From Salmo trutta (lineage: Eukaryota > Chordata > Actinopteri > Salmoniformes > Salmonidae), in assembly GCF_901001165.1 (NCBI RefSeq), contig NC_042961.1, positions 7,301,897-7,365,896 of the forward strand: a DNA stretch of 64,000 nucleotides. The letters run 5' to 3'. Positions 35,411-46,628 of this stretch are shown piece by piece. The notes beneath the pieces were generated by a model. The model did not search any database. It saw only the letters and a list, made by a program, of their open reading frames with translations, and had not been told where the DNA came from. Every line of letters starts with the position of its first letter. Position 1 is the first letter of the stretch. The position numbers were made by a program, and so were the translations under genes.

Positions 35411-36231
35411 AAATTCTTTCCAATGTGCCAAGTAATTATCTTTTTGTTTTCTCATGATTTGGTTGGATCTAATTGTGTTGCTGTCCTGGGGCTCTGTGGG
35501 ATCTGTTTGTGTTTGTGAACAGAGCCCCAGCAGCAGCTTGTTTAGGGGGCTTTTCTCCAGGTTCATGTCTCTGTAGGTGATGGCTAAGTTATGGAAAGTT
35601 TGGGAATCGCTTCCTTTTAGCTGGTTGTAGAATTTAACGTCTCTTTTCTGGATTTTGAAAGTGAATTGGTATCGGCCTAATTCTGCTCTTTATGTATTAT
35701 TTGGTGTTTTACGTTGCAGAATTTGGCATGCAGAGTCTCAATTTGGTATTTGTCCCATTTTGTGAATTCTTGGTTGGTGAGTGGACCCCAGACCTAACAA
35801 CCATAAACGGCAATGGGTTCTATACTTGATTCAAGTGTTTTTAGCCAGATCCTAATTGGTATGTCGAATTTTATGTTTCTTTTGATGGCATTCTTATCTT
35901 ATCTCTCTTATCTTGTCTCTCAGATCGTTCACAGCTTTGTGGAAGTTACCTGTGGCGCTGATGTTTAGGCTGAGGTGCAGTGGCAAGAAAAAGTATCAAC
36001 CCTTTGGAAATACCTGGATTTCTGTATAAGTTGGTCATAAAATCTGATCTGATCTTCATCTTGGTCACAACGATAGACAAACACAGTCTGCTTAAACTAA
36101 TAACACACAAACAATTATACATTTTCATGTCTTTATTGAACACACCGTGTAAACACTCACAGTGCAGGGTGGAAAAAGTATGTGAACCCTTGGATTTAAT
36201 AAGTGGTTGGCAGCAATAACCTCAACCAACA

Positions 36232-36445
36232 TTTTTTTTTTTAAATGATTTTTTTAACCTTTATTTAACTTGGCAAGTCAGTTAAGAACAAATTCTTATT
36301 TTCAATGACGGCCTAGGAACAGTGGGTTAACTGCCTTGTTCAGGGGCAGAACGACAGATTTGTACCTTGTCAGCTCAGGGATTCGAACTTGCAACCTTTC
36401 GGTTACTAGCCCAACGCTCTAACCACTAGGCTACCCTGCCGCCCC
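36232..36445 (-). mobile_element. tRNA-derived SINE inserted in the Tc1 transposase
   Basis: On the minus strand it starts GGGGCGGCAGGGTAGCC, has A-box-like AGTGGTTAGAGCG and B-box-like AAGTTCGAATCCC, and ends with the tail AAGAATTTGTTCTTAACTGA. The head differs from the 26291 and 50464 SINEs, but the tail is the same. Confidence 0.88.
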
Positions 36446-36447
36446 CT

Positions 36448-37411
36448 GTAGTTGCAGATCAGAACTCCACAACGGTCAGGAGGAATTTTGGACCATTCCT
36501 CTTTACAAAACTGTTTCAGTTCAGCAGTATTCTTGGGATGTCTGGTGTGAACTGCTCTCTTGAGGTCATGCCACACAATATCTCAAGCGGGTTGAGGTCA
36601 GGACTGACTGGGCTACTCCGGAAGGCATATTTTCTTCTGTTGAAGCCATTCTGTTGAAGATTTACTTCTGTGTTTTGGGTCGTTGTCCTGATGCATCACC
36701 AAACTTCTGGTGAGCTTCAATTGGCAGATAGATCGCGTAACATTCTTATGAAAAATGTCTTGATAAACTTGGGAATTCATTTTTCCGACGATGATCGCAA
36801 GCTGTCCAGGCCCTGAAGCAGCAAAGCAGCTCCAAACCATGATGCTCCCTCCACCGTACTTTACAGTTGGGATGAGGTTTTGATGTTTTTTCTTTTTTTC
36901 TTCACACATATTGTTGTGTTCCTTCCAAACAACTCAACTGTACTTTCATCTGTCCACAGAATATTTTGCCAGTAGCACTGTGGAACATCCAGGTGCACTT
37001 TTGCAAACTTCAGACGTGCAGCAATGGGTTTTTTTGGACAGCAGTGGCTTCTTCCGTGATGTCCTCCCATGAACACCATTTTTGTTGAGTGTTTTACATA
37101 TTGTAGACTCGTCAACAGAGATGTTAGCATGTTCCAGAGATTTCTGTAAGTCTTTAGCTGACACTCTAGGATTCTTCTTAATCTCATTGAGAATTCTGCT
37201 TTGTACTCTTGCAGTCATCTTTGAGGCCTGCCACTCCTAGGGAGAGTAGCAACAGTGCTTAACTTTCACCATTTACAAGTTAGACAAGTTATCTTACCAT
37301 GGACATATGAACATCAAGGCTTTTAGAGATACTTTTGTAACCCTTTAAAGTTTTATGTTAGTCAACAATTCTTAATCTTAGATCTTCTGAGATCTCTTTT
37401 GTTCGAGGCAT
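36448..37411 (-). pseudogene. Tc1-like transposase, broken
   Basis: The original start is probably the ATG at 37409-37411 (MPRTKEIS). The helix-turn-helix part follows at 36946-37218 (RVSAKDLQKSLEHANISVDEST), then the catalytic part in two other frames with WTDESTVELFGRN and YGGGSIMVWSCFAASGPGQL, and QDNDPKHRS. Frameshifts separate the pieces, and the SINE at 36232 splits off the C-terminus. It belongs to a different Tc1 family from 57803 and 5805. Confidence 0.85.
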
Positions 37412-37798
37412 AGTTCACATCAGGCAATGCTTCTTGTGAATAGCAAACTCAAATGTTGTGAGTGTTTTTTATAGGGCAAGGCAGCTCTAACCAACGTCCA
37501 ACCGTCTCATTGATTGGACTACAGGTTAGTTGACTCCTGACTCCAATTAGCATTTGGAGTCAGGAAAATAAAATAATGTGTGTGTTATTAGTTTAAGCAC
37601 ACTATGTTTGTCTATTGTTGTGACTTAGATGAAGATCAGATCAAATTATGCAGAAATCCCAAAGGGTTCACATACTTTTTTTTGCCACTGTATGTATAGT
37701 TTCTAGTGTTCTCTAGGGCAATTTGTATTCGTGGTCCTGACAACTGGACTTTTTTGGAACACCATTATTTTTGTCTTACTGGGATTTACTGTCAGTGC

Positions 37799-38754
37799 TC
37801 AGGTCTGACAGAATCTGTGCAGAAGATCTAGGTGCTGCTTTAGATCCTCCTTGGTTGGAGATAGAAGCACTGGATCATCAGCAAACAGTAGACATTTGAC
37901 TTCAGATTCTAGTAGGCTGAGGCCGGGTGCTCCAGACTGTTCTAGTGCCCTCGCCAATTTGTTGACATATATGTTGAAGAGGGTGGGACTTAAGCTGCAT
38001 CCATGTCTCACCCCCCGGCCCTGTGGAAAGAAAAGTGTGGGTTTTTTGCCAATTTGAACCATACACCTGTTGTTTGTTTACATGGATTTTATAATGTTGT
38101 ATGTTTTTCCCACAACACCACTTTCCATCAATTTGTATAGCAGACCCTCATGCCAAATTGAGTCGAAAGCTTTTCTTGAAATCAACAAAGCATGAGAAGA
38201 CTTTGCCTTTGTTTAAGTTTGTTTGTTTGTCAATTAGGGTGTGCAGGGTGAATATGTGGTCTGTCGTACAGTCATTTGATAAAAAGGCAATTTGACATTT
38301 TCTCAGTACATCGTTTTCCCTGAGGAAATGTATGAGTCTGCTGTTAATGATAATGCAGAGGATTTTCCCAAGGTTGCCGGTGACACATATCCCACAGTAG
38401 TTATGGGGGTCAAATTTGACTCCACTTTTGTTGATTGGGGTGATCAGTCATTGGTTCTAAATACTGGGAAGATGCCAGAGCTGACAATGATGTTAAAGAG
38501 TTTAAGTATAGCCAATTGGAATGTGTGGTCTGTATATTTTATAATTTCATTTTGGATACCATCAACCCCAAAAGCCTTTTTGGGTTTGAGGGTTTGTATT
38601 TTGTCCTGTAGTTCATTCAATGTAATTGAAGAATCCAGTGGGTTCTGGTAGTAGATTTGTATTTGATCATGTATATGTGTTTGCTGCTTGTTCTTTGTTA
38701 TAGTTCCAAAAAGATTGGAGAAGGGGTATATCCATACATCTCTGTTTTGGATAG
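37799..38754 (-). pseudogene. LINE A reverse transcriptase relic
   Basis: Frame 37799-38062 reads FFPQGRGVRHGCSLSPTLFN, then LLFADDPVLLSPT, the RT catalytic motif, and LLHRFCQT. Further N-terminal RT sequence continues to 38754 in broken frames, where LINE B inserted. The same region is present in sense at 63107-63769. Confidence 0.85.
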
Positions 38755-38910
38755 ATCAAATCAAAGTTTATTTGTCACATGCACAGAATACAACAGGTGT
38801 AGACCTCACAGTGAAACACTTACTTACAAGCCCTAACCAACAATGCAAGTAAAAAAATAGGTATTAGGTAAACAATAGATAAGTAAATAAATCCTTGATT
38901 ACGTTGTGGG

Positions 38911-40082
38911 ATAGGTTGTTATTCTGGCACCAGCCGGCCAGGTCTCTGACCTCCTCCCAATAGGCTGTCTCGTTGTTGTCGGTGATCAGGCCTAACACTG
39001 TTGTGTCACCGGCAAACTTAATGATGGTGTGGAAGTCGTGCCTGGCCATGCAGTCATGGGTGAACAGGGAGTACAGGAGGGGACTGAACACGCACCCCTG
39101 AGGGCCTCCAAGTGTTGAGGATCAGTATGGCGGATGTGTTGCTACCTACCCTCACCACCTGGGGGCGGGCTATCAGGAAGTCCAGGATACGTTGCAGAGG
39201 GAGGTGTTTAGTCCCAGGATTCTTAGCTTAGTGATGAGCTTTGAGGGCACTATGGTGTTGAACGCTGAGCTGTAGTCAATGAATAGCATTCTCATGTATC
39301 TGTTCCTTTTGTCCAGGTGGGAAAGGGCAGTGTGGAGTGTAATAGAGATTGCATCATCTGTGGATCTGTTTGCACGGTATGCAAATTGGAGTGGGTCTAG
39401 GGTTTCTGGGATAATGGTATTAATGTGAGTCATTACCAGCCTTTCAAAGCATTTCATGGCTACGGACGTGAGTGCTACGAATCTGTCGTCATTTAGGCAG
39501 GTTACCTTTGCTCTTTGGCACAGACACTATGCTGGTCTGCTTGAAGTGTGTTGGTATTACAGACTCAATCAGGGACATGTTGAAAATGTCAGTGAAGACA
39601 CCTGCCAGTTAGTCAGCACATGCCCGGAGCACACGTCCTGGTAATCCGTCTGGCCCAGCGGCCTTTTGAATGTTGACCTGTTTAAAGGTCTTACTCACGT
39701 CGGCTACGGAGAGTGTGATTACACAGTCGTCCGGAGCCGCTGATGCTCTCATGCATGCCTCAGTGTTGCTTGCCTCGAAGCCAGCATAGAAGTGATTTAG
39801 CTCGTCTGGTAGGCTTGTGTCACTGGGCAGCTCGCGGCTGTGCTTCCCTTTGTAGTCTGTAATAGTTTGCAGACGAGCGTCGGGGCCGGTGTAGTATGAT
39901 TCGATCTTAGTCCTGTATTGGCGCTTTGCCTGTTTGATGGTTCGTCTGGAGGCATAGCGGGATTTCTTATAAGCTTCCGGGTTAGAGTCCCGCACCTTGA
40001 AAGCGGCAGCTCTAACCTTTATCTCAGCGCGAATGTTGCCTGTAATCCATGGTTTCTGGTTGGGGTATGTATGTACAGTCAC
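38911..40082 (-). pseudogene. LINE B RT and upstream linker, broken
   Basis: Frame 38864-39091 has FAGDTTVLGLITDNNE, where the usual FADD is FAGD, so the catalytic second position of the pair is lost. Frame 39173-39457 has MKCFERLVMTHINTIIPE and LFIDYSSAFNTIVPSKL. Frame 39609-40082 covers the linker (KPWITGNIRAEIKVR, ASRRTIKQAKRQYR, AAGPDGLPGRVLRAC). Together they are collinear with a non-LTR polymerase. Confidence 0.87.
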
Positions 40083-40231
40083 TGTGGGGACGACGTCCTC
40101 GATGCACTTATTGATAAAGCCAGCGACTGATGTGGTGTAATCCTCAATGCCATTGGAAGAATCCCAGAACTTATTCCAGTCTGTGCTAGCAAAACAGTCC
40201 TGTAGTTTAGCATCTGCTTCATCTAGCCACT

Positions 40232-40667
40232 TTTTTATTGATCTTTTTTTATTTTTTTATTGATCTTTTTTTCTTTTTTTATTTCACCTTTATTTAAACA
40301 GGTAGGCAAGTTGAGAACAAGTTCTCATTTACAACTGCGACCTGGCCAAGATAAAGCAAAGCAGTTTGACACATACAACAACATAGAGTTACACATGGAG
40401 TAAAACAAACATACAGTCAATAATATAGTAGAAAAATAAGTCTATATACAATGTGAGCAAATGAGGTGAGATAAGGGAGGTAAAGGCAATAAATAGGCCA
40501 TGGTGGCGAAGTAAATACAACATAGCAAGTAAAACACTGGAATGGTAGATTTGCAATAGATTCATGTGCAAAGTAGAAATACTGGGGTGCAAAGGAGCAA
40601 AATAAATAAATAAATAATTACAGTAGGGGAAGAGGTAGTTGTTTGTGCTATTTATAGATGGGCTATG
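40232..40667 (-). repeat. Dispersed repeat inserted in LINE B
   Basis: It interrupts LINE B between CATCTAGCCACTT and GTCACTGGTGCTTCC, which are adjacent in copy 1 apart from a few bases. The 3' side (left) carries CCTTTATTTAAACAGGTAGG and GAGAACAAGTTCTCATTT, a tail variant related to the SINE/LINE C tail. Confidence 0.72.
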
Positions 40668-40954
40668 TAGTCACTGGTGCTTCCTGCTTTAATTTTTGCT
40701 TTTAAGCAGGAATCAGGAGGATAGAATTATGGTCAGATTTGCCAAATGGAGAGCAAGGGAGAGCTTTGTACGCGTCTCTGTGTGTGGAGTAAAGATCCAG
40801 AATTTTTTTCCTCTGGTTGCGTGTTTAACATTCTGATAGAAATTAGGTAGAACTGATTTAAGTTTCCCTGCATTAAAGTCCTCTAGGAGCGCCACCTAAT
40901 GGGTGATTGGTTTCCTGTTTGCTTATTTCCTCATACAGCTGACTCAGTGCAGTC

Positions 40955-41281
40955 TTAGTGCCAGCGTCCATCTGTGGTGGTAAATAAATAGCCACGAAAA
41001 AAATAGATGAAAAGAGACTTAGATTTCGTGCACCAGCTGTTGTTTACAAGTATACACAGACCGCCCACCCTCGTCTGTGCTGTTCTCTCTAGCCGGTGCA
41101 GCATATTTCCTGCTAGCTGAATGTTTTCCATGTCGTCATTCAGCCACGATTTGGTGAAACACAAGATGTTATAGTTTTTGATGTCCCGTTGGTAGGATAT
41201 TCGTGATTGTACCTCGTCTAATTTATTGTCCAATGATTGTACGTTGGCAATTAATATTGATGGTAAGGGCAGATTTCCCAC
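40955..41281 (-). pseudogene. LINE B endonuclease domain, N-terminal part
   Basis: The frame contains LIANVQSLDNKLDEVQ, NYNILCFTKSWLNDD and GGLCILVNNSWCTKS, matching AP-type endonucleases of non-LTR elements, which nick the target. The usual E in CFTETWL is K here, removing a catalytic acid. The frame then ends. Confidence 0.82.
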
Positions 41282-42491
41282 TCGCCGTCAGTGGATCCTT
41301 ACGAGGCACCCCGCCCTGTGTCCACTATACCTGCGTCTCTATCTCTTGCCAATGACAGCGATTTCGGCCTTGTCAGGTGTCTGAAGTACATCCTGTGCGT
41401 CCTCCTTGTTGAAGAAAAAATATTTTTATAATCCAAGGTGAGTGATCGCTGTCCTGATATCCAGAAGCTCTTTTTTGCCGTAAGATACGGTGGCAGAAAC
41501 ATTATGTACAAAATAAGTTACAAATAACGCGAAAAAACACACATAATGGCACAAATGGTTAGTTGCCCTTAAAACTGCACCATCTCAATCTCATCTCTTC
41601 GTGTTGTTGTTTGTTTCGAGTTTTCCAATGGTTAGATTTTATGGATTCTTCAATAACATTGAGCTGATTTCTGACGTGCTGTTCCTTCTTTTTCCGTTGT
41701 GTATTTCTATATTGTTTTAGTGATTCACCATAGTGAAGGCGTAGGCTCAGGTTTTCTCTGTTTTTTGGTTGGATAGGTTTCTCAATTTCTTTCTTAGGTT
41801 TTTGCATCCTTCATCAAACCATTTGTCATTGTTGTTAATTTTCTTAGGTTGTCTGATTGACATTTTTAGATTTGATGTCAAATTTACTGTTTAGGTTTTC
41901 TGCTGCAAAGTTTACACCTTCACTATTACAGTGAAACTTTTGTCAAGGAAATTGTCTAGAAGGGATTGAATTTGTTGTTGCCTAATAGTTTTTTGGTAGA
42001 TTTCCACACTATTTTCCTTCCATCGATAGCATTTCTTAATATTATTCAGTTCATTTGGCTTTGTTCAAGTAGACTGTGATTTTGCTGTGATCTAATAGGG
42101 ATGTCAGTGGACTGACTGTGAACGCTCTGAGATACTCTGGGTTGAGGTCAGTGATAAAGTAGTCTGCAGTACTACTGCCAAGAGATGAGCTATAGGTGTA
42201 CCTAACATAGGAGTCCCGCTCGAAGCCTACCATTATGTACATACCCAGCGTCCGACAGAGCTGCAGGAGTCGTGACCTGTTTTTGTTGGTTATGTTGTCG
42301 TTGTTGTGTCTAGGGGTGCGTATGGGGGGTTAGTACATGTCCCTGAGACTTGTACATGTCCCTGAGCCTGGAAATTGTTGATCTCCTCCCTCTAGGATGG
42401 AGAAGCTGTCATTGTTAAAATATACATGAGGACTTTTTTCTCTGATGAGAAATTCCTTATTAAATTCTAGCCAGATGAAAAATTCTCCTGT

Positions 42492-42782
42492 TTAGACTAA
42501 TTTAATAGAGTGGGTTAGGTCTGCTCTATACCAAATTAGCATACCCCCTGAGTCTCTTCCCTGTTTCACACCTGGCAATTTGGTGGATGGGACTACCAGC
42601 TCTCTGTAACAAAGAGGGCAACCAGTGGGTCCGTCACCTTTATACCATGTTTGTTGTAGGATGACAATGTCGGTATTTCCAATTTCTTTGATGAAGTCTG
42701 AGTTCCTGCTCTTTAGGCCAAAGGCAGATGACCTCAGACCTTGTTTATTCCAGGATGAGATAGTAAAAGCTTTGTGTTCCAT
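42492..42782 (-). pseudogene. LINE A endonuclease N-terminus
   Basis: The ATG at 42780-42782 gives MEHKAFTISSWNKQGLRSS, then IVILQQTWYKGD (usual E of the QETW motif is Q) and DSGGMLIWYRADLTHSIKL. The rest of the domain to about 41590 is in broken frames (for example 42051-42242, YTYSSSLGSSTADYFITD). Confidence 0.82.
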
Positions 42783-42822
42783 AGTGTCTAGTGTTGTTTT
42801 TGTGTGGTTTAGGCCTGGACCA

Positions 42823-44300
42823 TCACAGTAGGTGTGAGCAGAGCATGTTGAGCATCTGATACATACCTCTTAGGTCGCAGGATGGGACTTGGGCAAGTGT
42901 AATAGTGGGGGTTGGGCCTGTTGCTCTGCTCATGGCCTGGGCATATGTCCTGCTGTCATGTTGAGGTCCTTGATGCAGGGGCGGGGGGCATGGGGTGGGC
43001 AGAAGGGGCATAGGTCTGATATGGGGGTGCCTATATAGGGTGTGGCCAGGGTTTGCTTGGGGTGGTCTTAGCTGGTTGGGGTGTGGCTGGTGATGCTGTG
43101 GTCTGGGTGTAGGTCCTCTTGGTGTGGGTTCTCTCGGTGCAGGTCCTTCGGGAGGGGGTCTTGCAGGTCTGGGAGGGTTTCTCGCTGGTCACGGCGGGGT
43201 GTCCGTCACTCTGTTGCTCCTGTGTGGGGTGCTGGGGCTGCGTTTGAGGTTCACGTCCTTCAGGGTCCTGGCAAAAGCTGGGATTGCTGCCTTGTAGAGG
43301 TGGACTTGGTCGTAAAGGCTGTTCAAGCCCAGGTTGGAGTGGTGGGCCAGGTATACATTAGGTTTTGAGGGACAATCTTGTGAAATGCTTGCATTCACCC
43401 GCTGTATGGAGGCAGGGTGAATGTATTTTTGTGGTTGTAGGGTGGAGATAACCACTTGTGCGTTGGGGGAAGTGGAAGAAGCTTTTTCAATCACTCCCTC
43501 TGTTTTCAATTACTCACTCTGTTTTGTGGGCTTGTTCTGTCTGGATTGTGTGGACTAGCTCTCTGAGCTCCTCCATGTCTCTCTCCAGCTCTGTGAATGT
43601 ATCCCTCTCAATGATGGAGAAGCAGTGCAGTTGTGGGACCTGGGTGTGTTCAGTGCTGGGCGGGTGACTATCCTCGTCTGCAGCACAGTTTGAAGAGGTG
43701 TGATCAGACTCACTCCAGATGGGGGAGTCATCACAGAGAGAGCTTTACCTGCTGTGCTCGCTCTTTGATCCCGTAAAAGTCTTGCTGGAACTGCATGAGG
43801 ATGCCCTGTAACATTACTGTACCAGACTTGTACATGTTGACAGAGGTTGTTTCAATTCCCTCAATGTCTAGTATTCTGAGTTTCCACCCTGGGCCAATAC
43901 CCTCTCTCTTGACATAGGGGTAGTGTGCTCTTACAGCACTGTGCCATGCTAAGGGATGGTCTGTGTGGGAAATTAAGTTGATTACATTCCCCTCTTTGTT
44001 GCAGTCAGCAAATAGTGTCTCTGAATTGTCCTTGAGGACTTATTCCTTGCAGGGTTATTTTTAATATCCATTGGGTACTGTATTATAATGACCTCTGGAC
44101 AGGGAAAAACCATTCAGGCTTCAAAGGCCTCTGCATTTGGGTGGAGGGGGCTGTGAAACTTTCCTGCCGTTGTTGGGCTCAAGAGTTTTCACACATCTGA
44201 CTTCACACTTCAGTGCTAATTGAAGGTTCTGCCAGGTCTGTTCTGTCCTAGCAGCTTGGTATCTTAGTTTACTTATTTACTTAACTTTATATTTCAAAAT
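42823..44300 (-). pseudogene. LINE A ORF1-like region, degraded
   Basis: Upstream (in LINE sense) of the endonuclease lies a Pro/Thr-rich segment (TYAQAMSRATGPTP, 42823-43011) and frame 43189-43509. The position fits an ORF1, and no RNA-binding motif could be confirmed. The boundary with unique DNA near 44300-44500 is not sharp. Confidence 0.5.
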
Positions 44301-44975
44301 TACATAGTGATCATTCTCTTTTACTTTTTGACATCAGAAGTAGCTTCAGACTGAATATTACTCAATCAGTTTTGTGTTGGATGGTATTTCCTGGTTCCTC
44401 TGTGTTTTTTGCAGGTTTTGGTTTGTTAGAAGTGTTTTCTTGATTGTCCTTGGTAGTAATTGCCATTCAGGTAATTTTGTCCAAAATCAAGGTTTGGGTA
44501 TGGAATTATGATTTGGATTGAAGGTTTTAATGTTGAGGTTAGTATGTTGTATAATCCTTGTGAAAAAAATTCAAGTTTATCTACATTTATCCAACTGTAA
44601 TTCTATCTGTAACCCTCTCACCAGGCTCGCATTTGACTCTCACGATATTACCTTACTTAGAATATCTGCACAGCATGGAATATTAGGTGAGAAGGCCATC
44701 TCCAATAAGAATCCATATTGCAAACTCTCTAGGGTGATGACAACTAGGGTATTAAATTCAGATAGAATGATTATAGATTTTTGTTATTATATAAGGATAT
44801 GCTTTCACATGCATTTAAATGAAACTGAAACAGTAAATGACTCCACCAAGGCAACAGACATAAGGTTCAAGATGTACATTGTCACATTTTCAATGTACCA
44901 CATCAAAATAAATAAAAATAATAAACCCCAATGAGTCGTGCACAACCCATGTCCAAATTACACCCACTGTTGTAG

Positions 44976-45468
44976 TGTCGCCCTGACCATAGAGTGCCTT
45001 TTATTCTCTATGTTGGTTAGGTCGGGGTGTGACTAGGGTGGGTTATCTAGGTTGTTTTATGTCTATGTTGGTTAGGTCGGGGTGTGACTAGGGTGGGTTA
45101 TCTAGGTTGTTTTATGTCTATGTTGGTTAGGTCGGGGTGTGACTAGGGTGGGTTATCTAGGTTGTTTTATGTCTATGTTGGTTAGGTCGGGGTGTGACTA
45201 GGGTGGGTTATCTAGGTTGTTTTATGTCTATGTTGGTTAGGTCGGGGTGTGACTAGGGTGGGTTATCTAGGTTGTTTTATGTCTATGTTGGTTAGGTCGG
45301 GGTGTGACTAGGGTGGGTTATCTAGGTTATTTTGAGTTAGTGCATGCTGCACCTCTTAGGTTACGGTTCGTTGTTTGTTTCCTTTTTGTTTTGTAAGTTT
45401 CACAAAAATAAAGATGTGGAACTCCGAGCACGCTGCGCCTTGGTTCGTCTCTCCACACAACCATGACA
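44976..45468 (+). mobile_element. Solo LTR containing a minisatellite
   Basis: It starts TGTCGCCCTGACC and ends CCATGACA, flanked by TGTAG at 44971-44975 and 45469-45473, a perfect 5-bp target duplication. AATAAA near 45407 fits an LTR poly(A) signal. The family resembles the LTR-like piece at 46224. Confidence 0.85.
45007..45336. repeat. Six-unit 55-bp minisatellite inside the LTR
   Basis: Units begin TCTATGTTGGTTAGGTCGGG at 45007, 45062, 45117, 45172, 45227 and 45282. They are almost identical, so the expansion is young relative to the LTR. Confidence 0.95.
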
Positions 45469-45473
45469 TGTAG

Positions 45474-46223
45474 TTACTCACTACTCATAGATATTTCCTC
45501 AGCGAAGTACAGCAGTTCCGTGCAGGTGTCCTCACAATATCCACAGCAAGCGCAGTCAAATACCTCCACGATGCGACGGTAGCTTCAGTCTCTACAAAGT
45601 CTTTCTTAACAAAATAATAATAACTCTCTTATAAAATCAAATTAGTATTTCCCTTCAAAACTCGGTAGGTATGGGTTTTGTTTAAAAAAATGTTGTTTGA
45701 AGGTTTTTCTATCCTTTTTTCAACATCTCCCTTTTTTCCAACGTCTCTTTCCCAGGCTTCCTGTTAAGCAGGTCAACTCTCCCATTGGCCACAACTTAAC
45801 AAGCTACCTTATTGGTCAAAACTTAAACTTAAAAGTAAACCAACCTATTCACTTATACATTAAAGAAATATTTCTTAAAAAGTAATGCATTAACGACATT
45901 ACAATTCAGTAGCAATTCGATCACCTTTTAAATCGTTCCACTGGATATCTTAAGGTGAATGCACCAATTTGTAAGTCGCTCTGGATAAGAGCGTCTGCTA
46001 AATGACTTAAATGTAAATGTAAATGTAAATCTAATACCAATGAATTATAATAAATAAACTCTATACTTGGTTTTAACAAGGGTATTACATATACTTTTGT
46101 CGAAGAACTCAGGAGCCCTCCCTCTCCTCTTTCTTTTCCCCTGGGGAAAGCAGCTCTCTCTTTCTCTTCCTACCTTTTCTTTAAACCCCACCCCTTTATT
46201 TTCCTCCCTCCCTCACCACCCCT
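45474..46223. other. Intergenic DNA with a short teleost repeat
   Basis: At 45951-46032 the sequence GTCGCTCTGGATAAGAGCGT, followed by repeated AAATGT, is the common tail of a teleost dispersed element. No gene is seen otherwise. Confidence 0.5.
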
Positions 46224-46559
46224 TGTCACGCCCTGACCTGAAGGAGACGGTTTATTTCTCTAGGTTGTTAGGTCAGGGTGTGGGGTGGGCATTCTATGGT
46301 TTATATTTCTATGTTTTGGCCAGGTATGGTTTCCAATCAGAGACAGCTGCCTATCGTTGTCTCTGATTGGGAACCATACTTAGGCAGCCCTTTTCCCTCC
46401 TTGAGTTGTGGGATCTTATTTTTGTATAGCCTGCAAGACGTGACAGTCGTTTATCATTGTTTATTATTTTGTTTAAGTGTTCGGATTTAAAAGAAATATA
46501 AAGATGAACACTTACCACGCTGCACCTTGGTCTACTCCTTTAGAAAGGAGGGATGTAAC
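46224..46559 (+). mobile_element. LTR-like fragment
   Basis: It begins TGTCACGCCCTGACC, contains a hairpin-like pair (GGTTTCCAATCAGAGACAG and CTCTGATTGGGAACC) and ends near AAAGGAGGGATGTAACG. The start matches the solo LTR at 44976. The right limit and target duplication are not clear. Confidence 0.6.
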
Positions 46560-46563
46560 GATC

Positions 46564-46564
<1 letters not shown>

Positions 46565-46619
<55 letters not shown>
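46565..46619. repeat. (TC)n microsatellite
   Basis: About 27 units, joining the LTR-like fragment to LINE C. Confidence 0.95.
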
Positions 46620-46622
<3 letters not shown>

Positions 46623-46628
46623 TGAAAG

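Larger units (their letters stand above)
35978..37690 (-). mobile_element. Tc1-like transposon inserted in LINE A
   Basis: Inverted ends CAGTGGCAAGAAAAAGTAT and ATACTTTTTTTTGCCACTG bound it; LINE A lies on both sides. The right flank is TA (37691-37692), the left TG, presumably mutated TA. It contains a transposase relic and a SINE. Confidence 0.88.
38755..41590 (-). mobile_element. LINE B copy 2, inserted in LINE A
   Basis: The 3' end at 38755 reads ATCAAATCAAAGTTTATTTG. Part of the 3' coding region is deleted near 38890. RT, linker and endonuclease traces follow up to about 41590, where LINE A resumes. A further repeat interrupts it at 40232-40667. Confidence 0.85.
35137..44300 (-). mobile_element. 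LINE A, long minus-strand copy, multiply interrupted
   Basis: The 3' tail at 35137-35188 (revcomp CCCATGCCAATATACCCC) corresponds to the tail of the plus-strand copy at 52315-52357. LINE A pieces then continue at 35411-35977, 37691-38754 and 41590 to about 44300, with reverse transcriptase, endonuclease and ORF1-like traces in order. Gaps between the pieces are other elements. The 5' limit is uncertain. Clade is unresolved (L1/Tx1- or Nimb-like). Confidence 0.78.

Noticed and set aside
38292..38651. 119-residue plus-strand frame
   Set aside because: It is antisense to the LINE A reverse transcriptase; a matching antisense frame appears at 63191-63454.
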